NCBI GenBank assembly: GCA_050012375.1
Contig: JBEKHH010000006.1
Coordinates: 62,001 to 126,000 of the forward strand
Direction: 5' to 3'
Origin: PALSA-1353 sp050012375
GTDB taxonomy: Bacteria > Planctomycetota > Phycisphaerae > Tepidisphaerales > Tepidisphaeraceae
DNA length: 64,000 bases
Positions within the stretch are counted from its first letter, which is position 1, and every line of letters starts with the position of its first letter. Position numbers and translations under genes: made by a program. Of the stretch, positions 27,132-34,932 are shown piece by piece. Below the pieces are notes generated by a model that worked only from the letters and a program-made list of their open reading frames with translations, did no database searches and was not told where the DNA came from.

Positions 27132-29803
27132 ACGCAAATGTGAACGCCATTGCCAACCGTCTGAGCCTGCGGCAGCCGCAGCGGGATTCGCTGGAGATTC
27201 TCGCCCGCGTGTGCGACATCATTTCGCTGGAAAAGGGCGCGGATGCGGCCAAGGCGTTGGAGGCGATCTCAGGCGAGTTCCCCACCGTCACCGATTTTGA
27301 GCGGGAGTTTCCCTCACTCTGTTTCGCCCTGGCCACCGGCGTCGGCAAGACCCGGCTCATGGGGGCATTCGTGGCCTATTTGTTCAAAGCCGAGAACATC
27401 CGGCACTTTTTCGTGCTGGCGCCGAATCTGACGATCTACAACAAGCTCGTGGCGGATTTCACGCCGAACACACCGAAGTATGTATTCCAGGGAATCTCCG
27501 AATTTGCGACCAATCCGCCGGAGATCATCACCGGCGACAATTACGAGAGCGGCCGGGGCGTCCGCCGGGGGGCACTATTCGATACCAGCGAAGTTCACGT
27601 CAACATCTTCAATATCGCCAAGATCAATAGCGAGGTGCGAGGAGATAAGGCTCCGCGGATCAAGCGGCTCAGCGAATACATCGGCGAGAGCTATTTCGCT
27701 TACCTGTCCAAATTGGACGATCTTGTGTTGCTGATGGATGAGAGCCACCGATATCGCGCGTCGGCCGGCGTGAAAGCGATCAACGAGCTTCGCCCCATTT
27801 TGGGCCTGGAGTTGACGGCAACGCCGCAGATCGAACGAGGCGCCGCAACCGAACGATTCAAAAACATCATTTACAGCTATCCACTTTCCAGTGCGATGAA
27901 TGACGGTTTCGTCAAAGAGCCGGCGGTGGCCACGCGAGAGAACTTTGATGCCCGCAACTATGACAAGGACGGGTTAGAGAAACTGAAGCTGGAGGACGGG
28001 ATTCGCGTTCATGAGAACACGAAGGTGGAACTGGAGGTGTATGCCCGCGAAAACGACAAGCCGCTGGTTAAACCGTTCATGCTGGTGGTGGCCCAGGAGA
28101 CCGAGCACGCCAACGCGCTACAGAGAACCGTCGAAAGCGATCGATTTTTCGAGGGCCGATACAAGGGTAAAGTCATAACCGTTCACTCGAATCTGCGGGG
28201 CGAGGAAAAGGACGAGACCGTGGAGCAGTTAATTTCTGTGGAGAAACGGGAGAATCCCACCGAGATCGTCATTCACGTCAACATGCTCAAAGAGGGATGG
28301 GATGTGACCAACCTCTACACGATCGTGCCGTTGCGGGCGGCTAATTCCAAAACATTAGTAGAGCAGTCGATTGGACGAGGGCTTCGTCTTCCCTATGGAA
28401 AACGGACGGGCGTGCCAGCGGTGGATCGTCTGACCATCGTATCGCATGACAAGTTTCAAGAAATCATCGATGAAGCGAATCGGCCGGATTCGATCATCCG
28501 CACCGGGGTCATCATCGGCAAGGATATTCCGGATCAGCCGACGAAGGTTGTGACCGTTCCATCGCGCATCGAAAGCCGGATCACTGGAACGACCGACGAG
28601 ACCGGCGCGAAAGCGCCAAGCTTGTTCGAGTCGCCCAGAGAACAGGAGGCGGCGAGAAAAACCCTGGAGATCATTCGCCAGTTTGAAGTGCTCAGCAAAT
28701 CAGCCGATTTGAAATCCGAAGCCGTCCAGAAGCAGATCGTCGAGAAAGTAGAGCAGGCAATGACGCCAGTGCAGGGTGAACTGCCAGGCATGGCCGAAAA
28801 GGTTGATTTCAAACAGATAGCCGCCAAGGTCGCCGATTTGTATGTTGAATTGTCGATCGACGTGCCTCGCATCATCGTCGTGCCCAAGGGCGAAGTGACG
28901 TGCGGATTTGATAATTTCGACCTGGATACCGGAGGCATCCACCTTCAACCCGTGGAAAAAGATATCCTAATCCAACATCTTCACGACCAAATACGGCACC
29001 GGCTGGTCAGCGGCGATGGAACTGTCGCGGAAAATCGACTGGAAGATTACTTGGTACGCGGGCTGATCGATTACGACGACATCAGTTATGACGACCACGC
29101 CGATTTGCTCTACAAGCTGGCCGGGCAGGTTGTGACGAGATTGAAAAGCTATCTGGCCAGCGAAGACGATGCGAAAAACGTTCTGCAATATCACCAGCGG
29201 GCGCTCGTGGAATTGATCCACTCGCAGATGCTCCAGCATCATCGGGAGCAGGCCGTCGCTTACGAAGCGGAAGTCGCCAAAGGTTTCAGCACACTGCGCT
29301 CGAATACTTACTCGACGCCGGCTAATGAAACGACCCGGAATTTTCGCGCGCCGGTTGATGAGCGATTGATGATTAGGGGCATGTCGTTCGGCGGCTTCAA
29401 GAAATGCCTCTATCCCATCCAAAAGTTCGACACCGACACAGAACGGCGGTTTGCCGTGATTTTGGAACAGCCCGACAACGATGTCCTGAAATGGTTCAAG
29501 CCGAGCAAAGGCGATTTTCAGATCCACTACGAACACGATAACGATTATGAGCCGGATTTTGTCGTCGAGACCAAAACGATGAAATACCTGTGCGAACCGA
29601 AACGTGCATCGGAAATGACCGACGAGACCGTACTTGCCAAAGCGAACGCGGCCGTCGTCTGGTGCCAGCATGCCAGCGAGCACGCGAAGCAGCATGGCGC
29701 TAAGCCGTGGGAATATCTGCTCATTCCCCACGACGTCATCTCAGACAACAAAACTTTTGCTGGCCTAGCGACCACGTACGCCGTGCGGCCGAATCATTCT
29801 TGA
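27128..29803 (+). CDS. Restriction endonuclease Res subunit, type III-like (BPTD_3080-type)
   Basis: An 891-residue helicase-nuclease. Walker A FALATGVGKTRLMG is at about residues 66-79, the DEAD-box equivalent is LLMDESHRYR, and a motif VI-like segment is LVEQSIGRGLRLPYGKR. Near the C-terminus YEPDFVVE then YLCEPKRAS (residues 807-827) forms a PD-(D/E)xK nuclease. The protein resembles the BPTD_3080 family of restriction endonucleases as I know it. With the methyltransferase encoded upstream it would cut unmodified DNA after translocation. It is the last gene of the operon. Confidence 0.88.
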   Translation: MNANVNAIANRLSLRQPQRDSLEILARVCDIISLEKGADAAKALEAISGEFPTVTDFEREFPSLCFALATGVGKTRLMGAFVAYLFKAENIRHFFVLAPNLTIYNKLVADFTPNTPKYVFQGISEFATNPPEIITGDNYESGRGVRRGALFDTSEVHVNIFNIAKINSEVRGDKAPRIKRLSEYIGESYFAYLSKLDDLVLLMDESHRYRASAGVKAINELRPILGLELTATPQIERGAATERFKNIIYSYPLSSAMNDGFVKEPAVATRENFDARNYDKDGLEKLKLEDGIRVHENTKVELEVYARENDKPLVKPFMLVVAQETEHANALQRTVESDRFFEGRYKGKVITVHSNLRGEEKDETVEQLISVEKRENPTEIVIHVNMLKEGWDVTNLYTIVPLRAANSKTLVEQSIGRGLRLPYGKRTGVPAVDRLTIVSHDKFQEIIDEANRPDSIIRTGVIIGKDIPDQPTKVVTVPSRIESRITGTTDETGAKAPSLFESPREQEAARKTLEIIRQFEVLSKSADLKSEAVQKQIVEKVEQAMTPVQGELPGMAEKVDFKQIAAKVADLYVELSIDVPRIIVVPKGEVTCGFDNFDLDTGGIHLQPVEKDILIQHLHDQIRHRLVSGDGTVAENRLEDYLVRGLIDYDDISYDDHADLLYKLAGQVVTRLKSYLASEDDAKNVLQYHQRALVELIHSQMLQHHREQAVAYEAEVAKGFSTLRSNTYSTPANETTRNFRAPVDERLMIRGMSFGGFKKCLYPIQKFDTDTERRFAVILEQPDNDVLKWFKPSKGDFQIHYEHDNDYEPDFVVETKTMKYLCEPKRASEMTDETVLAKANAAVVWCQHASEHAKQHGAKPWEYLLIPHDVISDNKTFAGLATTYAVRPNHS

Positions 29804-30000
29804 AGAATTGGATGCTTCTGCATGATTTCGGCCGCTTGTTTGGGGATCTGTTCATCCGGCCACAACATTCCCTCGATTGCCTTGTCCGCACCATCGCTAC
29901 CTAGCTCGCATATGGCATCCGTGAAACGCCAGCGGCCGTTCCGGCGGACTTGCATTTCCGGAACGGCCGCCACTGTAACATCGCTCGTGGCGGGCATCAT
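29794..30000 (-). CDS. Small hypothetical protein paired with excisionase-like HTH
   Basis: A 68-residue protein. It starts three bases after the stop of the HTH gene and ends 10 bp inside the convergent Res gene. The segment MQVRRNGRWRFTDAICELGS is strand-rich; the second half is helical. It has no known motif. The tight coupling to the HTH gene is the main evidence that it is real. Confidence 0.5.
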   Translation of the reverse strand: MMPATSDVTVAAVPEMQVRRNGRWRFTDAICELGSDGADKAIEGMLWPDEQIPKQAAEIMQKHPILQE

Positions 30001-30003
30001 TGC

Positions 30004-30213
30004 TCAAGCCCGCCGTTTGACTTCAAATGCTTCCACCTCCTTTCGGCTATAACGCACAATCCCGTTGCGACCTTCGCCCAAGCACAACCGAGTCAACCCA
30101 GCGCGGCGAGCAATTCGATCGACGCTTGAGCGGGAGCAGCGCCACCGCTCTTGAAGCTCTTTGGGTGACAGGTACGGCGAGAGTGCCGGAGCGTTCAATT
30201 CAACCGTTGTCAT
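30004..30213 (-). CDS. Excisionase/AlpA-like HTH DNA-binding protein
   Basis: A 69-residue MerR-type winged-helix protein. YLSPKELQERWRCSRSSVDR is the helix-turn-helix and GRNGIVRYSRKEVEAFE the wing, as in excisionases and AlpA regulators. In an ICE such a protein bends DNA for excision or switches on transfer genes. It has a good promoter at 30263-30290 on the minus strand. It is separated from the integrase by the defence operon, so a regulatory rather than excision role is equally possible. Confidence 0.75.
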   Translation of the reverse strand: MTTVELNAPALSPYLSPKELQERWRCSRSSVDRIARRAGLTRLCLGEGRNGIVRYSRKEVEAFEVKRRA

Positions 30214-30262
30214 GGCGTCACCGAGTTTTCATGACTTGCCGCAACTCGTGGCAGTTTGGTAA

Positions 30263-30290
30263 ATGTTAGCGTTAAAAACTAAAAAGTCAA
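30263..30290 (-). promoter_or_regulatory. Sigma70-like promoter for the excisionase-like gene
   Basis: On the minus strand TTGACT (30290-30285), a 16-base spacer, then TAACAT (30268-30263). The start codon at 30213 is about 50 bases further on. Confidence 0.55.
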
Positions 30291-30335
30291 TGGTATAGAT
30301 CATATCACAGTGCGGCATGTGAGATTAGAATTGCG

Positions 30336-31040
30336 TTATGAACAGATAGCTTCGACAGGCCAGCGTCCGATGATCTTCCCGATGCGGACGATATTCACCG
30401 GATCTAACTCATGCCGCTGTCCATCCGGTGTTACAACGATGGCTTTGAGCGGCGCCAATTGAACCTGGCCAAACAATCCGCGCGTCTCCCATCCATTCCA
30501 GCAGTAAACCGCCGCCGGGCCTTCGCGAAATTCCCAAGGTGGAATGTTGCGGAACACGATAGATTGGCACACGCCTTCGAGTTCAAGAGCGTAGATGTCG
30601 TAACCCTTGCCGAAGCGAGCCGGAAGGCGCGGTCCCCATTCGTCTTGCCAATCCTCATCGGCCTCGGCTTGGCCACTTGGCGTGATCCGGCCCAAGACGG
30701 GTGTGCCGCGGTCTTCTGCAGGCGTCTCCGTCGGCAGCCAATACGCGGGATCGTTTTCCTGGATAGGAAGTACGCGGCCGCGAACCTCCGGATCGAAGAC
30801 ATGCGCATCTTCGATCCAATCAATATCATCGGTGTTAAGCTGCTCCAGCCGGCGCAGCGACACACGCAAGGCAGAGGCAAGTAAGCGGCGCTCCGAGCGG
30901 CTCAGCACATCGAGTGAACCGCACGTACTCACTTCCCGCAGGGCCGTTTCGGAAACACCCGAGTAATCCGACAGATCCTTCCAGTTTTCAATCCCCACCA
31001 CTTCCATGCGATGGTCGAGCCAATGTCTAAGCTTCGACAT
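30336..31040 (-). CDS. Repressor-like regulator with HTH and degenerate S24-type C-terminus
   Basis: A 234-residue protein. Its first 65 residues (NWKDLSDYSGVSETALREVS) form a helix-turn-helix of the phage repressor type. The rest is strand-rich, with YALELEGVCQSIVFRNIPP in the place where S24 peptidases have the SME(P) serine, but that motif is missing. It begins 24 bp after the stop of the S24 repressor gene, with AAGGAAAAAG as binding site. The two probably act together on ICE transfer or excision; this is inference from position. Confidence 0.65.
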   Translation of the reverse strand: MSKLRHWLDHRMEVVGIENWKDLSDYSGVSETALREVSTCGSLDVLSRSERRLLASALRVSLRRLEQLNTDDIDWIEDAHVFDPEVRGRVLPIQENDPAYWLPTETPAEDRGTPVLGRITPSGQAEADEDWQDEWGPRLPARFGKGYDIYALELEGVCQSIVFRNIPPWEFREGPAAVYCWNGWETRGLFGQVQLAPLKAIVVTPDGQRHELDPVNIVRIGKIIGRWPVEAICS

Positions 31041-31064
31041 CGTCTTTTTCCTTGTTCGAACAAA

Positions 31065-31778
31065 TCACTTCTTGCGGATCAGCACCCCCACGCAGAGCGC
31101 CACCCGCGCGATTTCCCGTCGATGAATTGTCCGGACGGGAAACCGTTCCCGATCCGGATTGACCTTTTGCAGCACCAGGACGTCGCGGTCGTCGTCGCTT
31201 TCCGCCACGCGACAGAAATAGCACTCCCCGTCAGAAAACCAGATGATGTAGTCCTTCCCAAAGGTGAATTGCTGTCCGGCGACCGTTTCGAATAGGGCAA
31301 GCGCGTTGTTCGGATATTCAGGTTCCATTGACTCGCCATCAACGCGCACAGCGAATTCACCAACATCCTCGGGAACCTTCACCGTGCCTTGCTGGAGAGC
31401 CAGTCGCTCATGGCGCGCCCCGGCGCTGATTCCGGCAAAACGGGTAATTTCGCGAAGTGGAAGCGCGTTGCCTGACACTCCCGCCACATGATTACCGAGC
31501 GATGCTCGACCACGCGTATCCCCACCACCACCGAATTCGGATTCGCTCTCAGGCCCGATACGGCTACGTAGCTCAGAGGGGCTCACGTGGACTGCCTCCG
31601 CCAAGCGCCGGAAGTTGTCAGTAAACATTCCATGCTCGCCAGGCTGCATCAAGCGAATGAAGCCAGAGCGTTTCATACCGATCGCGTGCGCAAAGGATTC
31701 CTGCGACATAGTCGACTCTCTCCAAAGCGCGGCCAGACGCTCGCCTGAAACCGTTACGGTTCTAGATGCCCGGTTCAT
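31065..31778 (-). CDS. CI/LexA-like repressor with S24 domain lacking the usual lysine
   Basis: A 237-residue phage-type repressor. An N-terminal HTH (STMSQESFAHAIGMKRSGFI) is joined to an S24 peptidase domain with the nucleophile in VRVDGESMEPEYP. The position of the general-base lysine, usually in a VKRL-like strand after DGE, reads CYFCRVAE, so the lysine seems replaced by cysteine. An Ala-Gly candidate cleavage site (SAGAR) is present. The start is set at the ATG at 31778; one at 31814 would add twelve hydrophobic residues. It is divergent from DUF2840-traF across an operator-like region and probably represses both sides. Confidence 0.8.
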   Translation of the reverse strand: MNRASRTVTVSGERLAALWRESTMSQESFAHAIGMKRSGFIRLMQPGEHGMFTDNFRRLAEAVHVSPSELRSRIGPESESEFGGGGDTRGRASLGNHVAGVSGNALPLREITRFAGISAGARHERLALQQGTVKVPEDVGEFAVRVDGESMEPEYPNNALALFETVAGQQFTFGKDYIIWFSDGECYFCRVAESDDDRDVLVLQKVNPDRERFPVRTIHRREIARVALCVGVLIRKK

Positions 31779-31834
31779 AGTGACATTAAACACCAGGGTC
31801 ATAGCAGCCGTCAATAAGAATCAACTCATAACAG

Positions 31835-31854
31835 ATTCAGAATGAATTCAGAAT
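31835..31854. promoter_or_regulatory. Operator candidate: two ATTCAGAAT repeats, 11-bp period
   Basis: ATTCAGAAT at 31835-31843 and 31846-31854, one helical turn apart, between the S24 repressor (minus) and the DUF2840-traF promoter (plus). This is the position expected for a repressor site. Confidence 0.55.
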
Positions 31855-31867
31855 ATACATTTTTACC

Positions 31868-31895
31868 TTGACTAGGGCCATACTGTTAGGATAAT
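31868..31895 (+). promoter_or_regulatory. Sigma70-like promoter of DUF2840-traF
   Basis: TTGACT (31868-31873), 16 bases, GATAAT (31890-31895). Transcription would start near 31902, just before the AAGGAGG site that serves the TTG at 31935. Confidence 0.6.
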
Positions 31896-31934
31896 GTTTG
31901 GTCACATGAAATGCAATAGAGAAGGAGGCTGATT

Positions 31935-32387
31935 TTGCACGCTGTCAGGTTTACCCGCTTCGTTTCCCGTTACGTAGCCCATCGCCGGATGGATAGCCTT
32001 TGCTTTGGCGCACCCATGCTCAATCACGAAGAGCGCCCCGGGCGTACTGTGTACCATTTTCGGCCCGGCCAAGTCTTCGGCGTCGTTTGGTGGCGCCGAT
32101 TCAGCCAGGATCGCCAGCATCGGGCTGTCGCCGTCGTCCAGGCTCTAACGGTGGACCAACCCGGGCACGACTTGCCGAGCATCCATGGCCCGGTGGCTGT
32201 CCATGCGATCGCCGATCAACATGGGCCCGCGGGACAAGACGGAGCAGTCGATGGTCTTCTCGATCTGATGGAAGACCTGAAGAGTCGCGGAAAGAAGTTG
32301 GAAACATTGCCAGCAGCATTCTGGACCGATGCAGCTCATAAAATCTTACTGCATCCGCTGCTTGCAGATTCGCCGACCGCGGAGTGA
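31935..32387 (+). CDS. DUF2840 family ICE protein
   Basis: A 150-residue protein resembling the DUF2840 proteins encoded next to traF in Tn4371-like ICEs. Recognisable parts are FRPGQVFGVVWWRRFSQDRQ, ALTVDQPGHDLPSIHGPVAV and a C-terminal LPAAFWTDAAHKILLHPL. Function is unknown, but the pairing with the TraF peptidase is consistent across such elements. It starts with TTG, supported by AAGGAGG seven bases before it, and ends in an ATGA overlap with traF. Confidence 0.78.
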   Translation: MHAVRFTRFVSRYVAHRRMDSLCFGAPMLNHEERPGRTVYHFRPGQVFGVVWWRRFSQDRQHRAVAVVQALTVDQPGHDLPSIHGPVAVHAIADQHGPAGQDGAVDGLLDLMEDLKSRGKKLETLPAAFWTDAAHKILLHPLLADSPTAE

Positions 32388-32947
32388 TGAACATGCGCCA
32401 CCTGCTGAATTCTGTCCCCACATCAATTTCGAGTGCTTCTGGGCTCAAGCGGCGGCTCAAGCAAATCGGATTCGGATTACTCGCGGCATGGGGATTCCTT
32501 CCGACTTTCGCCGGTCATCGAGTGATTGTCATCAACACGTCGCCGAGTGTCGCGCCGGGACTTTACATTAGATGGGGCATCGAGCCCGCCGTGGGTCAAA
32601 TTATTGATTTCCGCATTCCGGAACGTGCACGCCTCTACGTTCAGAAGCGCACCGTCCAAGATTGTGACGACTGGTACATTCTCAAACCGATCGCCGCTGG
32701 CCCCGGTGATCGAATTGACACGACCGGATCGTCGCTCGTTATCAACGGTTGCGCGATCGCGCCGATGCCGCCAGACTTTGATAGCGCGGGCCGAACGCTT
32801 CCGCTATGGCGAGAGAATTGCGTTCTTGGACCGGATGAGTTCTTTGTTTTCTCCGCTCGCATTCCTAACAGCTTCGACAGCCGTTGCTATGGACCGGTCC
32901 ACAGACAACAAATTGATTCCGTCCGACGCGCTTTAATAACGTGGTGA
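32384..32947 (+). CDS. traF: TraF-type S26 signal peptidase (conjugative pilin maturation)
   Basis: A 187-residue membrane protease. An N-terminal transmembrane helix (IGFGLLAAWGFLPTFAG) precedes the serine box NTSPSVAPGLYI and the lysine box WYILKPIAAGPGDRI, the Ser/Lys dyad of TraF. In RP4-type systems TraF removes the C-terminal end of the pilin TrbC and helps cyclise it; trbC is present at 61962. The ATGATG start overlaps DUF2840. It acts on the periplasmic face of the inner membrane. Confidence 0.88.
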   Translation: MMNMRHLLNSVPTSISSASGLKRRLKQIGFGLLAAWGFLPTFAGHRVIVINTSPSVAPGLYIRWGIEPAVGQIIDFRIPERARLYVQKRTVQDCDDWYILKPIAAGPGDRIDTTGSSLVINGCAIAPMPPDFDSAGRTLPLWRENCVLGPDEFFVFSARIPNSFDSRCYGPVHRQQIDSVRRALITW

Positions 32948-33014
32948 CGGCAGTCCGGAAACTCTGCAATTGCTTGGCTTTTAATCATTCCAATACAGTG
33001 CTATCGTTACCGGC

Positions 33015-33896
33015 ATGGCTGAACAACTTCCGATCACCGATGATCAAATGCGCAGTCTCGTAATTGGATCTCTCCAGAAAACCAATCAGCCGACGGGGCT
33101 TTATCAACACGTCCACGATTTGGCGGTCGCACGAAATATCCTGCCTGCGCCACCGAACCCGTCACAGCGGATGACGAGTCCGGGGGTCGGACCTGTAATG
33201 CGTTACGATCCGAATTTTGTCGGAGGGCTTTCGCCAAGCGACCAGGTCCGGGTCCAAGGAATTCTGTGGGACTTAATCATCGAGGGAATCGTCCGACCCG
33301 GCGGCGAAGATAATGTCGGCAACAAATGGCCCGACTTTTTTCATTTGACCGCGCGAGGAAAGAAAATACTTCAGGGCAAAAGTCCTTCTCCGTACGACTA
33401 CAACGATTATTTGACCCGCATTATGCAAATCAGCGGTATCGACCCGGTCATCGTCACGTACGTCACTGAAAGCTTGCATACATTCCGAATTGGCTGCTAT
33501 TTGGCGTCAACCGTCACACTCGGATGCGCTGCGGAAAAGGCGATGCTCCTTTTGATGGACGCCACCGCCGACGCAATGGGTTCACAGTCGAATCGAGACG
33601 ATTTCCGCAAAAAGACCGAAGACAAAACAATGAAGGTGCGATATCAGACATTCAAGCCGATTCTTGAAAATCAGTTGAAGCCGGCATTGCGGAAATCTCA
33701 GCCCGAGACTGAAGACTGGCTCAATGTCCATCTGGATGGCATTTTTGAGATCATCCGAAGACAACGGAACGCCACGGGTCACCCGGAGGGCATGACGATT
33801 AGCCAAACGGACGCCGACGCGAACCTATATGCTTTTTTCTGCTTTTTGAAACGGGTCTATGCGTTGATAGAGTGGCTGAAGTCGAATCAGATCTGA
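33015..33896 (+). CDS. HEPN-like protein, possible RNase/abortive infection gene
   Basis: A 293-residue protein. Its N-terminal half reads as a small domain (MRSLVIGSLQKTNQPTGLYQ). The C-terminal half is helical and ends with EIIRRQRNATGHPEG, an RxxxxH motif (RNATGH, near residue 250) of the kind that forms the active site of HEPN ribonucleases. It stands alone between traF and the SPARTA region, within ICE cargo. HEPN proteins often act as toxins in defence. The assignment rests on the motif and helical character, so it is tentative. Confidence 0.6.
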   Translation: MAEQLPITDDQMRSLVIGSLQKTNQPTGLYQHVHDLAVARNILPAPPNPSQRMTSPGVGPVMRYDPNFVGGLSPSDQVRVQGILWDLIIEGIVRPGGEDNVGNKWPDFFHLTARGKKILQGKSPSPYDYNDYLTRIMQISGIDPVIVTYVTESLHTFRIGCYLASTVTLGCAAEKAMLLLMDATADAMGSQSNRDDFRKKTEDKTMKVRYQTFKPILENQLKPALRKSQPETEDWLNVHLDGIFEIIRRQRNATGHPEGMTISQTDADANLYAFFCFLKRVYALIEWLKSNQI

Positions 33897-34552
33897 TATT
33901 GCAGAGTGACGTCGGAAACAATGTCTAGGTTAACGCGACGGTCACGGATACCCCATCATCGCCCCTGTCTGCATGATTGAAATGAATTGCTCGTAAATTG
34001 CTACTTGTGCTCCCGGGATTTTTACGAACAGGCCGCCGCTCACGATCGCGCCGTCGGTCCTTTTGCGACGTTGACCGTTTCCGCCATATCCCTGGCGCTG
34101 CTACTACTTCAATCGCCAATCCGTGGGGCGACCGTCGGCGAACGCCATCATACAGCAATCTGCCGACCACGAACTTGCGTGCCCGCCTTGCACCACATCG
34201 TGCAATTACAGACATGCGACATTGACGCAACCGCCTTCAGTTCAATCCGCAGATGCGGCCAGCCGCCGATTCATTTTGCTGCCGGGCACAAGAGGATTCC
34301 TGCTTTTCGCCAAGTCCGCCGGTCCTCCACTGCGCTCTGGTTGCTCCTGTGCGATGCTCACGCCACGCGGATCGCTCGATTTTCTCGCCGCTGCGCGGAC
34401 CGCGATCCGCGTGTCATTCACTGTCGCTTTGGCCTTTGGCCCGTCGCTCCCGGCGCTCCGCTGCGACCCGGCTTGCGGCTCCTACAGGGTTTGTTTGTCC
34501 GTCAACGCTAAAGCGAACGGACCAACCAAACCCTTTTAGAAAGGAGCCTCAC
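33897..34552. other. 656-bp gap, no supported gene
   Basis: The open frames here are Arg/Ser/Pro-rich and lack protein character. The second half (34300-34500) is strongly GC-rich with CGGATCGC/GCGATCCG complements (34368-34410), so structured RNA or a decayed gene is possible. The last bases, AAAGGAGCC, serve the small gene at 34553. Confidence 0.5.
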
Positions 34553-34819
34553 ATGGCTACCAAGCAGAAATCCACCAACAAGCCCGTCGAGGAAGTTCGG
34601 ATCGGCAGCGTCAAAGCCGCCATCTGGAAGAACGAAACCGAAAGCGGGCCGCGTTTCAATGTCACGTTCCAGCGGCTCTATCGCGATGGCGAAAGCGGCT
34701 GGCGGAGCACCGACAGCTTCGGCCGCGACGATTTGCTGGTGCTGGCGAAAATCGCCGATCAGGCCCACGGCCGGATCGTCGTACTCAGTCAGCCGCCGCC
34801 GCAGAAAGTATCAAAGTAA
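34553..34819 (+). CDS. Small conserved ICE protein, paralogue of 52395-52691
   Basis: An 88-residue protein with VKAAIWKNETESGPRFNVTF and DSFGRDDLLVLAKIADQAH. The same pattern recurs in the protein encoded at 52395-52691 (IRAAIWRNVV, YNVTFSRCYKDGERW, TTTFGVDDLLVVAKVAN). It is strand-rich and probably a single small domain. AAAGGAGCC precedes the ATG. It is followed by a terminator-like hairpin and by the SPARTA pair. No function is known to me. Confidence 0.7.
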   Translation: MATKQKSTNKPVEEVRIGSVKAAIWKNETESGPRFNVTFQRLYRDGESGWRSTDSFGRDDLLVLAKIADQAHGRIVVLSQPPPQKVSK

Positions 34820-34832
34820 CGGCCAATATCGC

Positions 34833-34871
34833 AGGTCCGGTCGGGCTCCCGTTCCCCGGCCGGACCTCTTT
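34833..34871 (+). terminator. Terminator-like hairpin
   Basis: AGGTCCGG (34833-34840) pairs with CCGGACCT (34860-34867), with further GC pairing inside, then CTTT. It lies 13 bp after the stop of the small conserved gene. Confidence 0.55.
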
Positions 34872-34932
34872 GGCCGCGCCGCTTTCACTACTACTTTGAA
34901 TATGTTGCTCGACCATGCAATTATAGGGGATT

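Noticed and set aside
28967..29731. 254-codon minus-strand open frame
   Set aside because: Antisense to the nuclease end of Res and without motifs.
20130..29803. Operon as DISARM or BREX
   Set aside because: No DrmA/DrmB, PglZ, BrxC or BrxL-like genes are present; only the SNF2 and methyltransferase parts would match.
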